Positions 25,529 to 34,530 of a stretch of DNA of 64,000 nt are shown piece after piece. The notes below the pieces were generated by a model. The model was not told where the DNA came from, made no database searches, and saw only the letters and a list, made by a program, of their open reading frames with translations. The stretch's first letter is position 1. Every line of letters starts with the position of its first letter. Origin of the DNA: Methylobacteriaceae bacterium (GTDB taxonomy: Bacteria; Pseudomonadota; Alphaproteobacteria; Rhizobiales; Beijerinckiaceae); contig JACKJC010000001.1 in the NCBI GenBank assembly GCA_020638195.1, positions 981,001 through 1,045,000 of the forward strand. The letters run 5' to 3'. The position numbers and the translations under genes were made by a program.

Positions 25529-27031
25529 CTACGTTCCGGGCCGCCGATAGACGAAGCTGCGGCCGGGCCAGCATTCGTGGACCCGCAGCGTCTTCGGCTG
25601 CGAGCTCGGCTGACGGAACAGGTGCGGGATAACCGCCATGCTCTTGTCGGAGGCGATGTAATAGTCGCGCGGCGTTCCGGCGGCGGGCCCGTCCTCCAGC
25701 GATTCCCAGACATTGCAGATGCTGGCGGCTTCCGCTTTGCCGGTAATGTTGCGCGCGATTTCGACGGCTGGCGTGACCGCGCCGAGCACGACGATCGCGA
25801 CGGCGAGCACGCGCTGGCGTATCGGCTGGGCGCCGAGCGTCGCGAAAGCCGGCGCGGCGCGCAGGCACAGCAGCGCCAGCGCGGGAATGGAAGCCCGCAT
25901 CACGAAATCATTGGCAATGCCGATCTTGTAGATCGGCAAAATGGCGAGGACGAGGGCGATGATCGCCAGTTCCCAACGCGTGCGGCCGTCTTTCCGATCT
26001 CTGGCTTCCCAGGCGAGGGCGAGCCATGGCGCGACCTTCACCAGCATCATGGCGACATAGGACTGCACGACAGTCATGTTCGTGAAGTCGAGAAAGCCCT
26101 GCGGCAGACCGGCCGTATCGCGGGTGATGTAGATCACGACCGGCAGGACGCCGAGGCCGGCGAGGGCGGCGGAAACGAAATCGCCAATCCTGATCTTGCC
26201 GTCGCGTAGGTCGCTGGCAAGCGCGAACAGGAGAAACGGGATCGCGCCGAAGGCGGGAAGCGTCGACCACAGGATGGTGAGCGCCCAGAGCGGGCAGATC
26301 AGCAGCGCGGGCAACCGTCCCGACCGCCACGCCTGATAGGCGGCGATGAAAGTCCATCCGGCCAGCGCGTGATGCGGCACCCAGAGGACCTGCGTGACAT
26401 GCGACGAGAACTGGAAGAAGCCCGGCCAGGGATCGAGATGCGGCAAGAGCAGATTGTCGGGCGTTCCGTCGTAGAGGCGCTTCGCCCAGGCTAGACAATC
26501 GAGGCCGGAGAAGATGACGAACAACCCGAGCACGATCCAGCGCGCGCGGCCGAACACGGCCGTTCGCGCGAAGACATAGAAGCAGAGCGCCATCAGCGCC
26601 GTATTCTGCGCGAAGAGCGCGGCCTCGGCCGCGCCGGCGCCGAAAGCTTTGCCGACGAGCGCGGGAACCAGATACATGCCGATCGGCGCGCGCAGGACGC
26701 CGCTGAAACTGTCGAGCGCGTAGGGGATCGGCCAGGGATAGCGGACGAGGTCCAATAGCAGCGCGTCGCGCACGGTCCAGTCGTCGGTCTGGTAGACCAG
26801 ATGGCCGACGCCGCTGACGAGCGTGAGGAACGCGGCGACGGACGTGGCCCCACCCAGCAGGCGCCAGTCCGGCCTCAGGCGCCAGTTGGTGCGCGCGAGC
26901 GTTGTCGCGACCGAGGCGGCCGACAGGGCGGCGGCGAGTGCGGCGGGTATGGGCTCGAGGAACACCAGCGAGAAGACCAGGCCCGGCGCGAGCACGAACA
27001 GCAAAATGGCCGTGTAGCTCGGGGCGATCAC
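25529..27031 (-). CDS. Polytopic membrane protein, probable GT-C glycosyltransferase-like
   Basis: This 500-residue protein has 10-12 hydrophobic segments. The first large loop carries YQTDDWTVRDALLLDLVRYPW, with an acidic pair as found in the catalytic loop of GT-C enzymes that use polyprenyl-phosphate sugars. The C-terminal ~90 residues are soluble and contain DYYIASDKSMAVIP. The probable start is a GTG. It is the last gene of a leftward cassette (GT2, methyltransferase, GtrA, this), which supports a role in adding a sugar to a surface polymer. The function is inferred from topology and context only. Confidence 0.6.
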   Translation of the reverse strand: MIAPSYTAILLFVLAPGLVFSLVFLEPIPAALAAALSAASVATTLARTNWRLRPDWRLLGGATSVAAFLTLVSGVGHLVYQTDDWTVRDALLLDLVRYPWPIPYALDSFSGVLRAPIGMYLVPALVGKAFGAGAAEAALFAQNTALMALCFYVFARTAVFGRARWIVLGLFVIFSGLDCLAWAKRLYDGTPDNLLLPHLDPWPGFFQFSSHVTQVLWVPHHALAGWTFIAAYQAWRSGRLPALLICPLWALTILWSTLPAFGAIPFLLFALASDLRDGKIRIGDFVSAALAGLGVLPVVIYITRDTAGLPQGFLDFTNMTVVQSYVAMMLVKVAPWLALAWEARDRKDGRTRWELAIIALVLAILPIYKIGIANDFVMRASIPALALLCLRAAPAFATLGAQPIRQRVLAVAIVVLGAVTPAVEIARNITGKAEAASICNVWESLEDGPAAGTPRDYYIASDKSMAVIPHLFRQPSSQPKTLRVHECWPGRSFVYRRPGT

Positions 27032-27055
27032 GCGCGAGCTCCGGCCGACGCCCGA

Positions 27056-27469
27056 TCAGCCATCCCGAAAGACGCCGATATTGTTGGCGAAGAAGCTCAA
27101 GGCCGCATAGCCGAAGGCGACCAGAACCGCCGCGAGGCGATAGTTCATCGCGAGAATGTCCGTCAGGGCATAGGTGCCGAGGCTCGCCGCGCCCGTCAGC
27201 ACCATCCATTGCAAGAGAAAGCGCGGCAGATAGAAGTCGTGCCGGCCCTTGCGCGCGAATGTGAATGTGTGGTGACCGAAATAGGAAACGAAAACGGAAA
27301 CGCCGGATGCGACGAGCGCGGCGGCCGCGGGGTTGGCGGCGCCGATCGCCGGAAGCAGGATCGCGACCGCGAGATAGGTCGCCGTCGCGGCGATTCCGAC
27401 GATGCCGAAGCGCACGACCTTGAGAATGCGTTCGACAGGTGCCGGCGCGGCGCTCCAGGCCGACGTCAT
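27056..27469 (-). CDS. GtrA-family membrane protein
   Basis: This 137-residue protein has four membrane helices in the GtrA arrangement, starting RFGIVGIAATATYLAVAILL and containing FVSYFGHHTFTFARKGRHD and the C-terminal FFANNIGVFRD, all family features. GtrA proteins are thought to flip undecaprenyl-phosphate-linked sugars across the inner membrane. Its ATG overlaps the upstream methyltransferase stop by four bases. Confidence 0.9.
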   Translation of the reverse strand: MTSAWSAAPAPVERILKVVRFGIVGIAATATYLAVAILLPAIGAANPAAAALVASGVSVFVSYFGHHTFTFARKGRHDFYLPRFLLQWMVLTGAASLGTYALTDILAMNYRLAAVLVAFGYAALSFFANNIGVFRDG

Positions 27470-28197
27470 GGCTTCTTCCAGACCATGACGATGGTCTTGC
27501 CGAAGACGGAGCCGAAAAGTCTGTCGGCGATCATCGAGACGGGAACGATCGCTCGATCCCAGAAACGCACCTGGCCTTTCGAGGGCGACGAGGTCTTGAG
27601 CAGCAGGCGGTTGACCAGCGCCGCCGCGAAGCCGACGCAGTCGAGATAGAAGCTCTTCTCGAGCGCGAGACCGTCAGGCGTCAGTCCGGGCGCGTCGGTT
27701 TTCACGTAGCGCCGGAAGTGGCCGATCGCGCGATCGAAATCGCTGTAGACGAGATTGAAGGCGGGCGAGAGCACGATGATGCGGCCGCCGGCCTTCAGAT
27801 GCGCGGCGGCGAGCTGCAATTCGTCCTTGTCGTGTTCGATGTGCTCGAGCACATCGATGTAGAGGATCGTGTCGGCGCGCCGCTCAGGCGGCAGGTCCGC
27901 GAGCACGCCGCAGGCGGAGGCGCAGCAGGCGGGCAGTTCGCCGGATGCGACCAGTTCATTCAGGCGCGCGGCATGCCTGGGGTCCGGGTCGAGACACAGC
28001 CAGCTCGAATGCGCGCCTTCGCACAGGTAGCGCGTCGACCCACCGAGTCCGGCGCCGACCTCGATGACGGCGTCGCCGATCAGGGGCCGCAGCTTGCCGG
28101 ACCAGTATCGTTTCCAGTTTTCCGCTTCCGCGAAGGCGTCGAGTTCGTCGCCCTGATATGCGAGCTCCGTGTGGCCCGCGGTGACGGAGAGGTTCAT
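27466..28197 (-). CDS. Class I SAM-dependent methyltransferase
   Basis: This 243-residue protein has motif I VIEVGAGLGGSTRYLC near residues 43-58, an acidic LCLDPDPRH for SAM ribose, and ILYIDVLEHIEHDKDEL as motif post-II. It lies between the GT2 and GtrA genes, so the substrate may be a sugar or a lipid carrier, but the sequence does not show which. It overlaps gtrA by ATGA and follows GT2 by nine bases. Confidence 0.85.
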   Translation of the reverse strand: MNLSVTAGHTELAYQGDELDAFAEAENWKRYWSGKLRPLIGDAVIEVGAGLGGSTRYLCEGAHSSWLCLDPDPRHAARLNELVASGELPACCASACGVLADLPPERRADTILYIDVLEHIEHDKDELQLAAAHLKAGGRIIVLSPAFNLVYSDFDRAIGHFRRYVKTDAPGLTPDGLALEKSFYLDCVGFAAALVNRLLLKTSSPSKGQVRFWDRAIVPVSMIADRLFGSVFGKTIVMVWKKP

Positions 28198-28206
28198 GCG
28201 CAGGCC

Positions 28207-29205
28207 CTATTCCGCCGCGACGGGCAAGGATTCATAGGCCGCGTCGAGCACGAATGCGCCGGCGTCCCGCGCGGGAATGAAGGGTTTCAGCGTGCGGGTC
28301 GAGAGCAGCTGGAACATCGACATGGTCCCAAGCAGCACCGCCTGCAGAAAGATGACGACCAGCGCCGCCGTGACATAGGACGCCCATCCCGGGATCGCCC
28401 AGTTCGTGCCGAGCTTGATCGCCAGCACGCCGAGACCGCCCGCCATCGCAAAGCCGCCGAGCAGGAAAGCAAGCGCGGTCATGCGGACCAGGACAACTTC
28501 CGCATAGACGGAAACCGCGCTCACCCCGTGCAGGGCGAGGCTGACGAAGTTCATGCGCGACTGCCCGGCGAGGCGTGAGCCGCGGTCGAGCTGCAGCCGC
28601 ACATAGGGAATCCGCGACCGGGAAATGGCCGCCGCGAGATTGTTCCAGATCGCGGAATTATGGACCAGCGCCCGGACCGCGTGGATCGGCAGCAGGCTGA
28701 AATTGCCGAAGTTGATGACCTGGCCGGTCAGGACGCGGAAGATCGTCTTGTAGGCGATGTAGAAGGCGCGGAAGGCGAACCCCTCCCGGCGCTGACCGCG
28801 TTTGGCGACGATGATCGACTCCGGATTTTCCCGCCAGGCGGCAAGAAGCTTCGGAATGTCGCCGGGGACGTCCTCGCCGTCGGAATCCATCACGACGACG
28901 GCGTCGAGATCTGGGATCTTCAGCGCCTCCACCAGTCCGACGGCGATCGCGCGCTGATGCCCGAGGTTGCAGGCGAGGCGCACGACCTGGACGCTGCGGA
29001 TCGCAGCGTGGCGGCGCCAGTCGATGCTATGTTCTTTTTCCGGGGAGCCGTCGTCGACGACGATCAGGTCGATCGAATGGCCCGCGAGATCGGGCAGGTC
29101 GGCGATCTGCTCCACGACGCCCGTCAGCGCCGCCCAGTCGTTGAACACGGGCGTGACGATGGCGATTTTCCTGCCATGGAGTCGGACATGCGGCTTGAAA
29201 GACAT
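28207..29205 (-). CDS. Family 2 glycosyltransferase (dolichol-phosphate-mannose-synthase-like) with C-terminal membrane helices
   Basis: This 332-residue protein starts with a GT-A domain (KIAIVTPVFNDWAALTGVV, VVVMDSDGEDVP with the DxD metal motif). Two strong hydrophobic segments at about residues 230-255 and 270-300 anchor it in the inner membrane. Such enzymes load a sugar onto a polyprenyl phosphate, which a GtrA flippase and a GT-C enzyme then use, exactly the set found downstream. The ATG at 29205 was chosen over an upstream extension because it starts directly before the GT-A fold. Confidence 0.87.
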   Translation of the reverse strand: MSFKPHVRLHGRKIAIVTPVFNDWAALTGVVEQIADLPDLAGHSIDLIVVDDGSPEKEHSIDWRRHAAIRSVQVVRLACNLGHQRAIAVGLVEALKIPDLDAVVVMDSDGEDVPGDIPKLLAAWRENPESIIVAKRGQRREGFAFRAFYIAYKTIFRVLTGQVINFGNFSLLPIHAVRALVHNSAIWNNLAAAISRSRIPYVRLQLDRGSRLAGQSRMNFVSLALHGVSAVSVYAEVVLVRMTALAFLLGGFAMAGGLGVLAIKLGTNWAIPGWASYVTAALVVIFLQAVLLGTMSMFQLLSTRTLKPFIPARDAGAFVLDAAYESLPVAAE

Positions 29206-29404
29206 GGCGGCGCGAACCGATTGACGGATTCGGGGAAGCGCCAGGGTAGGCCGAACTGGTAAACAGATCGTGCGCCCGGCCCGCACGTTGCGCGCCACTC
29301 GTCGATACCCGCATTGTCAGACATTCTTGCCTCATGATGGGGTGTTCAGGCTAGAATGCCGGCACACAAGACAATCAGTTCTCCAATCCGGAAACGCCCC
29401 CGAA

Positions 29405-30586
29405 ATGACCGAACCTCTCGCCGGTATACGCGTCCTCGAACTCGCCCGCATTCTCGCCGGACCCTGGGCCGGCCAGCTCCTCGCCGACCTCGGCGCCGAC
29501 GTCGTGAAAGTCGAGCGCGCGCGCGAGGGCGACGATACGCGCCAATGGGGCCCGCCCTTCGTGGAATCGGACGATGGCGAAAAGCTCGGCGCTGCCTATT
29601 TCTACGGCTGCAATCGCGGCAAGCGCTGCATCGAGGCGGATTTCGACACGGAAGAGGGCCGCGCGCTCGTGCGGCGGCTCGCCGCCAACGCCGATGTCGT
29701 GATCGAGAATTTCAAGGTCGGCGGCCTCAAGAAATTCGGCCTGGACTACGAGGGGCTGAAGAAAGTGAAGCCCGACGTCATCTATTGCTCGATCACCGGC
29801 TTTGGCCAGACCGGCCCCTATGCGCCGCGCGCCGGCTACGACTTCCTGCTGCAGGGCATGGGCGGCATCATGCATGTCACGGGGCAGGCCGACGGGCCGC
29901 CGACCAAGGTCGGCATTTCCATCGTCGATATTTTCACCGGCATGTATGCGGCCAACGCCATCCAGGCGGCGATCATCCGGCGCGAGAAGACGGGTGAAGG
30001 CGCCTATATCGACTGCGCGCTGATCGACAGCGTGACGGCGGTTCTCGGCTTCCAGGCGCTGAACTATTTCGTCGGCGGGACAGCGGGCAAGCGCATGGGT
30101 AATGCGCATCCCAACGTCACGCCTTACGACGTCTACAAGGTGGCGGACGGCGACATCATCATCGCCACCGCCAACAACGGACAGTTCAAGAAGCTGGTGA
30201 CGGCGCTCGGCGAGCCTGAAATGGCCGACGACCCGCGCTTCGCGCTGATGCCCGACCGCGCCGTCAACCGCAAGGCCATGGATGAGAAGCTGAACGCGCT
30301 CACCTCGAAATTTACGCGCGCGGAACTCTTGCCGAAGCTCGACGCCATCGGCGTGCCGGCGGGGCCGATCAATACGATTCCCGATGTCTTCGCCGATCCT
30401 CAGGTGATCGAGCGCGGCATGCGCATCGACCGGCCGAACCCGAAGGCGAAGGGCGGCTCCACGCCCGGCGTGCGCTCGGCAATCATGATCGACGGCAGGC
30501 CAGCCGCGAGCCCGCGCCATGCGCCGGCGCTGGGCGAACATACGGCCGAAGTGCTGGCGGATCCCGCGTGGGGCGGGGGAAAGTAG
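29405..30586 (+). CDS. CaiB/BaiF-type class III CoA transferase
   Basis: This 393-residue enzyme belongs to the formyl-CoA/succinyl-CoA transferase family. MTEPLAGIRVLELARILAGPW is the classic start, ENFKVGGLKKFGLDYEGLK and YCSITGFGQTGPY are family blocks, and the probable catalytic Asp is Asp175 (SIVDIFTGM). Such genes often neighbour gcdH as glutarate CoA transferase (GcdG-like), which I consider likely here. Confidence in the family is high, in the substrate moderate. Confidence 0.88.
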   Translation: MTEPLAGIRVLELARILAGPWAGQLLADLGADVVKVERAREGDDTRQWGPPFVESDDGEKLGAAYFYGCNRGKRCIEADFDTEEGRALVRRLAANADVVIENFKVGGLKKFGLDYEGLKKVKPDVIYCSITGFGQTGPYAPRAGYDFLLQGMGGIMHVTGQADGPPTKVGISIVDIFTGMYAANAIQAAIIRREKTGEGAYIDCALIDSVTAVLGFQALNYFVGGTAGKRMGNAHPNVTPYDVYKVADGDIIIATANNGQFKKLVTALGEPEMADDPRFALMPDRAVNRKAMDEKLNALTSKFTRAELLPKLDAIGVPAGPINTIPDVFADPQVIERGMRIDRPNPKAKGGSTPGVRSAIMIDGRPAASPRHAPALGEHTAEVLADPAWGGGK

Positions 30587-30618
30587 TCGCCTTGGCGGCA
30601 AGATGTTAGGCTGGCGTC

Positions 30619-30912
30619 ATGCAGCGTGAGGAAGCCATAGCGAAGTTGCAGGCGTGCGAAGCCGATATCAAAGGCCTAGGCGCGACGGCGCTCTTCATGT
30701 TCGGCTCTACCGCGCGCGATGAAGCCGGCGCGTCGAGCGACGTCGATCTTTTCGTCGATTATGATCCCGCGCGTTTCGGTCTGGTCGAGCTCGTGCGCCT
30801 GCGCGAGCGCCTGTCGAAAGATCTCGGCGTTGCCGCCGACCTGACCACGCGCGAGGGCCTGCATCCGCGTCTGCGCGGCGCGATCGAGGCGGAAGCGCTG
30901 AAGGTCCTCTAG
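30619..30912 (+). CDS. MNT-type nucleotidyltransferase, antitoxin of an MNT-HEPN pair
   Basis: This 97-residue protein has the minimal nucleotidyltransferase motif GSTARDEAGASSDVD, that is GS-x10-DxD, with a further acidic residue (LFVDYD). MntA-type proteins neutralise HepT toxins by adding AMP to them. Its TAG shares its last base with the GTG of the following HEPN gene, the usual tight toxin-antitoxin coupling. Confidence 0.85.
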   Translation: MQREEAIAKLQACEADIKGLGATALFMFGSTARDEAGASSDVDLFVDYDPARFGLVELVRLRERLSKDLGVAADLTTREGLHPRLRGAIEAEALKVL

Positions 30913-31271
30913 TGAAGCGCGACCCTCTTCTTCGTTTGCACGACATGCTCGAAAATATCGATGCAATCGGCGAGATGATGGAGGGACGGGACTACGCCGC
31001 GTTCCGCGCTGACTTTCGCACGAGCCGCGCCGTCGAGCGCTGCCTCGAAATCATCTCGGAGGCTTCGCGACGTGTGCCCGACGAGGCAAAGAACGCACAC
31101 CCTGAGATTCCCTGGCCGGAAATCGCCGCCTTCGGCAACCTCCTGCGGCACGAATATCAGCGCGTCGATTCCTATCTGATCTGGAAGACGGCCACGCATT
31201 CGCTCGGGGAATTGCGCGCCGCCGTCGTCGACCTCATTGCGCGAGCGGACAATCACCGGAACCGAAGATGA
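30912..31271 (+). CDS. HepT-like (DUF86) HEPN ribonuclease-toxin homologue
   Basis: This 119-residue helical protein belongs to the HEPN/DUF86 family (RLHDMLENIDAIGEMM, ISEASRRVPDEAK, IPWPEIAAFGNLLRHEY). The RNase motif of HepT is R-x4-H; here the corresponding stretch is GNLLRH, with Gly in the Arg position and an Arg beside the His, a variant I believe is common in one DUF86 branch. The start is GTG at 30912, and the last four bases overlap the next gene. RNase activity is thus not certain. Confidence 0.82.
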   Translation: MKRDPLLRLHDMLENIDAIGEMMEGRDYAAFRADFRTSRAVERCLEIISEASRRVPDEAKNAHPEIPWPEIAAFGNLLRHEYQRVDSYLIWKTATHSLGELRAAVVDLIARADNHRNRR

Positions 31272-32950
31272 AGCCTGCATCCAACCTCCGCACCGGCGGC
31301 CAAATCCTGGTCGACCAGCTCGCAATCCAGGGCGTCAAGCACGTGTTCTGCGTGCCCGGCGAATCCTATCTGGCGGCGCTCGACGCGCTGCACGACTCAT
31401 CCGTCGAGATCACCATTTGCCGGCAGGAAACGGGCGCCGCGCTCGCCGCCGAAGCCTCCGCGCGCCTCACAGGACGCCCCGGCGTCGCCTTCGTCACGCG
31501 CGGGCCCGGCGCGACCAATGCCGCGCATGCGATCCACATTGCCGAACACGATTCGACGCCGCTGATCCTGTTCGTCGGGCAGATCGAGCGTTCGATGCGC
31601 GGACGCGGCGCGTTTCAGGAGATGGATTTCAAGGCCTTCTTCGGCTCGACCGCGAAATGGGTGTGCGAAATCGACGACCCCGCGCGCATTCCCGAACTCG
31701 TCTCGCGCGCCTTCCATGTCGCCATGCAGGGGCGGCCGGGCCCCGTGGTGATCGCCCTGCCCGAGGATATGCTGGTCGAGACGGCGGAAGCCGTCGACGG
31801 CGTGCGCGTCGAACCCGCGCCGACCTGGCCGGGGCTCACCCAGATGGCCGAACTGCAAAAGCTGCTGTGGGCGTCAAAAGCGCCGATCGCCATTCTGGGC
31901 GGCTCCGGCTGGAGCGCGAAGGCGGTCGATTCCTTAGTTCGCTTCGCCGAGCGTTTCGATCTGCCGGTCGCGACGTCCTTCCGCCGGGCGATGCTGTTTC
32001 CGAACGGCCACAAGAATTACGCCGGCGAACTCGGCATCGGGCCCAATCCGAAACTACTGGCGCGCGTGAAGGAGGCCGATCTTGTTCTGCTGGTGAACGG
32101 GCGCATGGCCGAGATGCCGTCGCAGAGCTACACGCTGTTCGAAATTCCGACGCCGCGCCAGACCTTCGTGCATGTGCACGCCGACGCCAACGAACTCGGC
32201 CGCGTTTATCATCCCACGCTCGCGATCAACGCGACGCCGCAGGCGTTTTGCGCGCAGCTCGAAAGCGTGCAGCCGCCGAACGCCGTGGCGTGGGCAGGGG
32301 CGGCAGAAGCCGCACATGCGGACTATCTGGCGTGGACCGGGAGCGCGCCGCCAATCCCCGGCGCGATGCAATTCGGCGAGGCGCTGACGCGCCTGCGTGA
32401 GAAACTGGGCGACGATTTCATCGTCACGTCCGGCGCCGGCAATTACAACATTTTCGTCGGTCGCTTCCTGCGCATTCCCAAATTCGGCGGGCAGCTCGCC
32501 TCTACCTCTGGCTCGATGGGCTATGGCGTGCCGGCCGCCATCGGCGCCAAGCGCGCATTTCCGGACAAGACGGTGGTGAGTTTCGCGGGCGATGGTTGCT
32601 TCCTGATGAACGGTCAGGAATTCGCGACCGCCGTGCAATATGATCTCGGCATCGTCTTCGTGGTTGTCGACAACGGCATGTACGGCACGATCCGCATGCA
32701 CCAGGAGCGCGAATATCCCGGTCGCGTCAGCGGCACGGTGTTGAAGAACCCGAACTTCGCGGATTACGCGCGCGCCTTCGGCGGGCATGGCGAGTTCGTC
32801 GACAAGACGGATGATTTCATGCCGGCCTTTGAACGCTGCGCGGCGAGCGGCAAGCCCTCGATCATCCACGTGAAGATCGACCCCGACGCGATCACGCCGA
32901 CAACGACGCTGACGAAGATCAGGGAAACCGCGCTGGCGAAGACGCGCTAG
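31268..32950 (+). CDS. Acetolactate-synthase-like thiamine-diphosphate-dependent enzyme
   Basis: This 560-residue protein has the three domains of the acetohydroxyacid synthase/oxalyl-CoA decarboxylase group. The catalytic glutamate is Glu54 (CRQETGAALA), GPGATNAAHAI lies at 79-89, and the ThDP motif runs from GDG at 441-443 to VVDN. No regulatory partner subunit (ilvH) is adjacent, so it is probably not the biosynthetic synthase. Its ATG overlaps the HEPN gene by ATGA. The substrate is unknown. Confidence 0.82.
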   Translation: MKPASNLRTGGQILVDQLAIQGVKHVFCVPGESYLAALDALHDSSVEITICRQETGAALAAEASARLTGRPGVAFVTRGPGATNAAHAIHIAEHDSTPLILFVGQIERSMRGRGAFQEMDFKAFFGSTAKWVCEIDDPARIPELVSRAFHVAMQGRPGPVVIALPEDMLVETAEAVDGVRVEPAPTWPGLTQMAELQKLLWASKAPIAILGGSGWSAKAVDSLVRFAERFDLPVATSFRRAMLFPNGHKNYAGELGIGPNPKLLARVKEADLVLLVNGRMAEMPSQSYTLFEIPTPRQTFVHVHADANELGRVYHPTLAINATPQAFCAQLESVQPPNAVAWAGAAEAAHADYLAWTGSAPPIPGAMQFGEALTRLREKLGDDFIVTSGAGNYNIFVGRFLRIPKFGGQLASTSGSMGYGVPAAIGAKRAFPDKTVVSFAGDGCFLMNGQEFATAVQYDLGIVFVVVDNGMYGTIRMHQEREYPGRVSGTVLKNPNFADYARAFGGHGEFVDKTDDFMPAFERCAASGKPSIIHVKIDPDAITPTTTLTKIRETALAKTR

Positions 32951-32963
32951 GTCCGTCTTCCCC

Positions 32964-33048
32964 GTCATTGCGGGGAGCAAAGCGACGAAGCAATCCAGAG
33001 CCGAGGCGTGGCTCTGGATTGCTTCGCTTCGCTTCGCTCGCAATGACG
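32964..33048. repeat. Palindromic intergenic repeat, family 2, copy B
   Basis: The outer arms are GTCATTGCGGGGAGC and GCTCGCAATGAC, and the inner arms are GAAGCAATCCAGAG and CTCTGGATTGCTTC. It lies between the convergent ends of the ThDP-enzyme and NTF2-like genes, where it could serve as a hairpin barrier. Confidence 0.88.
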
Positions 33049-33056
33049 AGCTGAGA

Positions 33057-33431
33057 TTACTTCTTCACCACGGTCGCGAAAATCTTCTGCGCGACTTTCC
33101 ATGATCCATCCGCTTTCGCGAAGACGAGATAGTCCGTGAAATAAGCCGGCGGCAGCTGGCACTTCACCTTCACGAAGGCCGTATCGGGACCCGACTGGTC
33201 GAACGACAGGATTGCGTCGTCGCGCGCAGAACCCTTCGACTTCGCGCTCTCGCGCTTGCGCACGTTGTCGAGCCACTGGTCGCGCGACCAGACCACCACC
33301 TTGCCGTCGTTCACGAAGGTCAGTTCGCTGGTCGGATGAAAGACGGAGGCGAGCTTGTCGGCGTCGCCTTCGTAGAGGCCATCGAAATAGGTCTGCACGG
33401 CTTGTTCGACTGCGGCCTTGTCGGTCGACAT
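33057..33431 (-). CDS. NTF2-like (SnoaL/ketosteroid-isomerase fold) protein
   Basis: This 124-residue protein has the NTF2-like cone fold: helix VEQAVQTYFDGLYEGDADKLASVFHP, then LTFVNDGKVVVWSRDQWLDNV and strands ending WKVAQKIFATVVKK, close to the putative lumazine-binding subfamily. No catalytic residue can be assigned. The ATG at 33431 follows AGGGAGGACAAAT. Family 2 repeats flank the gene on both sides. Confidence 0.78.
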   Translation of the reverse strand: MSTDKAAVEQAVQTYFDGLYEGDADKLASVFHPTSELTFVNDGKVVVWSRDQWLDNVRKRESAKSKGSARDDAILSFDQSGPDTAFVKVKCQLPPAYFTDYLVFAKADGSWKVAQKIFATVVKK

Positions 33432-33458
33432 ATTTGTCCTCCCTTTCGTCGTTGATCC

Positions 33459-33538
33459 GTCATTGCGAGCGGAGCGAAGCAATCTAGAGTCGCTATCCGG
33501 ATCCGGATTGCTTCGTCGCCTGCGGCTCCTCGCAATGA
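33459..33538. repeat. Palindromic intergenic repeat, family 2, copy C
   Basis: The outer arms are GTCATTGCGAGCGGAGCG and GCTCCTCGCAATGA, and the inner arms are GAAGCAATCTAGAG and CCGGATTGCTTC. It lies between tal and the NTF2-like gene on the leftward transcript. Confidence 0.87.
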
Positions 33539-33552
33539 TGGTTCTCGTTCGG

Positions 33553-34506
33553 TTACGCCGCCGCTTCCAGCTTCTTCGACACCATCTCGCGCAATGCGGT
33601 CAGGTCCTTCGCGAACAGCCTGATGCCGTCGGACAGTTTCTCCGTCGCCATCCTGTCTTCGTTGAGCAGCCAGCGGAAGGTCTTTTCGTCGAGGTGCAGC
33701 TTCGCCGGCGCCTGCCCGGATGTCTCGGGCGAGAGCTTACGCTCGAGCTTCGCCTCATCCTTCGACAATTCCTCCAGCAGGTTCGGCGAGATCGTCAGGC
33801 GATCGCAGCCCGCCAGCGCCTCGATCTCGCCGGCGTTGCGGAAGGAGGCGCCCATCACGACGGTCTTGATCCCGTGCGTCTTGTAATAGGCGTAGATCTC
33901 GCGCACCGAGAGGACGCCCGGGTCGGTTTCGCTCGTGTAATCCTTGCCCGTGGACGCCTTGTACCAGTCGAGGATGCGGCCGACGAAGGGAGAGATGAGG
34001 AAGGCGCCGGCGTCCGCGGCGGCGACCGCCTGCGCGAGCGAGAACATCAACGTGAGATTGCAGTCGATGCTCTCCTTCTGGAGGGTTCGCGCAGCCTCGA
34101 TGCCCTCCCAAGTGGAAGCGAGCTTGATGAGAATGCGCTCGCGCCCGACGCCGCGTTTCTCGTAGTCGGCGATCAGCGCGCGCGCCTTGTCGACCATGGC
34201 GTCGCGGTCGAACGACAGATCGGCGTCGACTTCCGTCGAGACGCGGCCGGGCACGATCTTGGTCAACTCCGTTCCGAAATTGACCGCGAGCCGGTCGGTG
34301 ACGCGGCTCGACACGCCCTGATGGCTGCGGCCCCAGACGATCGCCTCCTCCACCAGATGCTTGTACTGCGGCATGCCCGCCGCCTTCAGGATCAACGTGG
34401 GGTTGGTGGTGCAATCCGTGGCGCCGAAGGCGCGGATCGATTCCATGTCGCCGGTGTCGGCGACGACGGTCGTCATGGACTTGAGTTGTTCGAGCTTGGA
34501 AGTCAT
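33553..34506 (-). CDS. tal: Transaldolase
   Basis: This 317-residue cytoplasmic enzyme of the pentose phosphate pathway moves a dihydroxyacetone unit between sugar phosphates. The signature DCTTNPTLILKA (31-42) and the Schiff-base lysine Lys128 in ILIKLASTWEG are present, and the length is that of TalB. It lies downstream of a LysR-type gene on the same strand with a 24-base gap. Confidence 0.96.
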   Translation of the reverse strand: MTSKLEQLKSMTTVVADTGDMESIRAFGATDCTTNPTLILKAAGMPQYKHLVEEAIVWGRSHQGVSSRVTDRLAVNFGTELTKIVPGRVSTEVDADLSFDRDAMVDKARALIADYEKRGVGRERILIKLASTWEGIEAARTLQKESIDCNLTLMFSLAQAVAAADAGAFLISPFVGRILDWYKASTGKDYTSETDPGVLSVREIYAYYKTHGIKTVVMGASFRNAGEIEALAGCDRLTISPNLLEELSKDEAKLERKLSPETSGQAPAKLHLDEKTFRWLLNEDRMATEKLSDGIRLFAKDLTALREMVSKKLEAAA

Positions 34507-34530
34507 GTGCGGCTCCTTGCGGGCTTTATA

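Noticed and set aside
31268..32950. ThDP enzyme as biosynthetic acetolactate synthase IlvB
   Set aside because: No ilvH regulatory subunit follows and the sequence diverges from IlvB around the substrate region, so only the superfamily is called.
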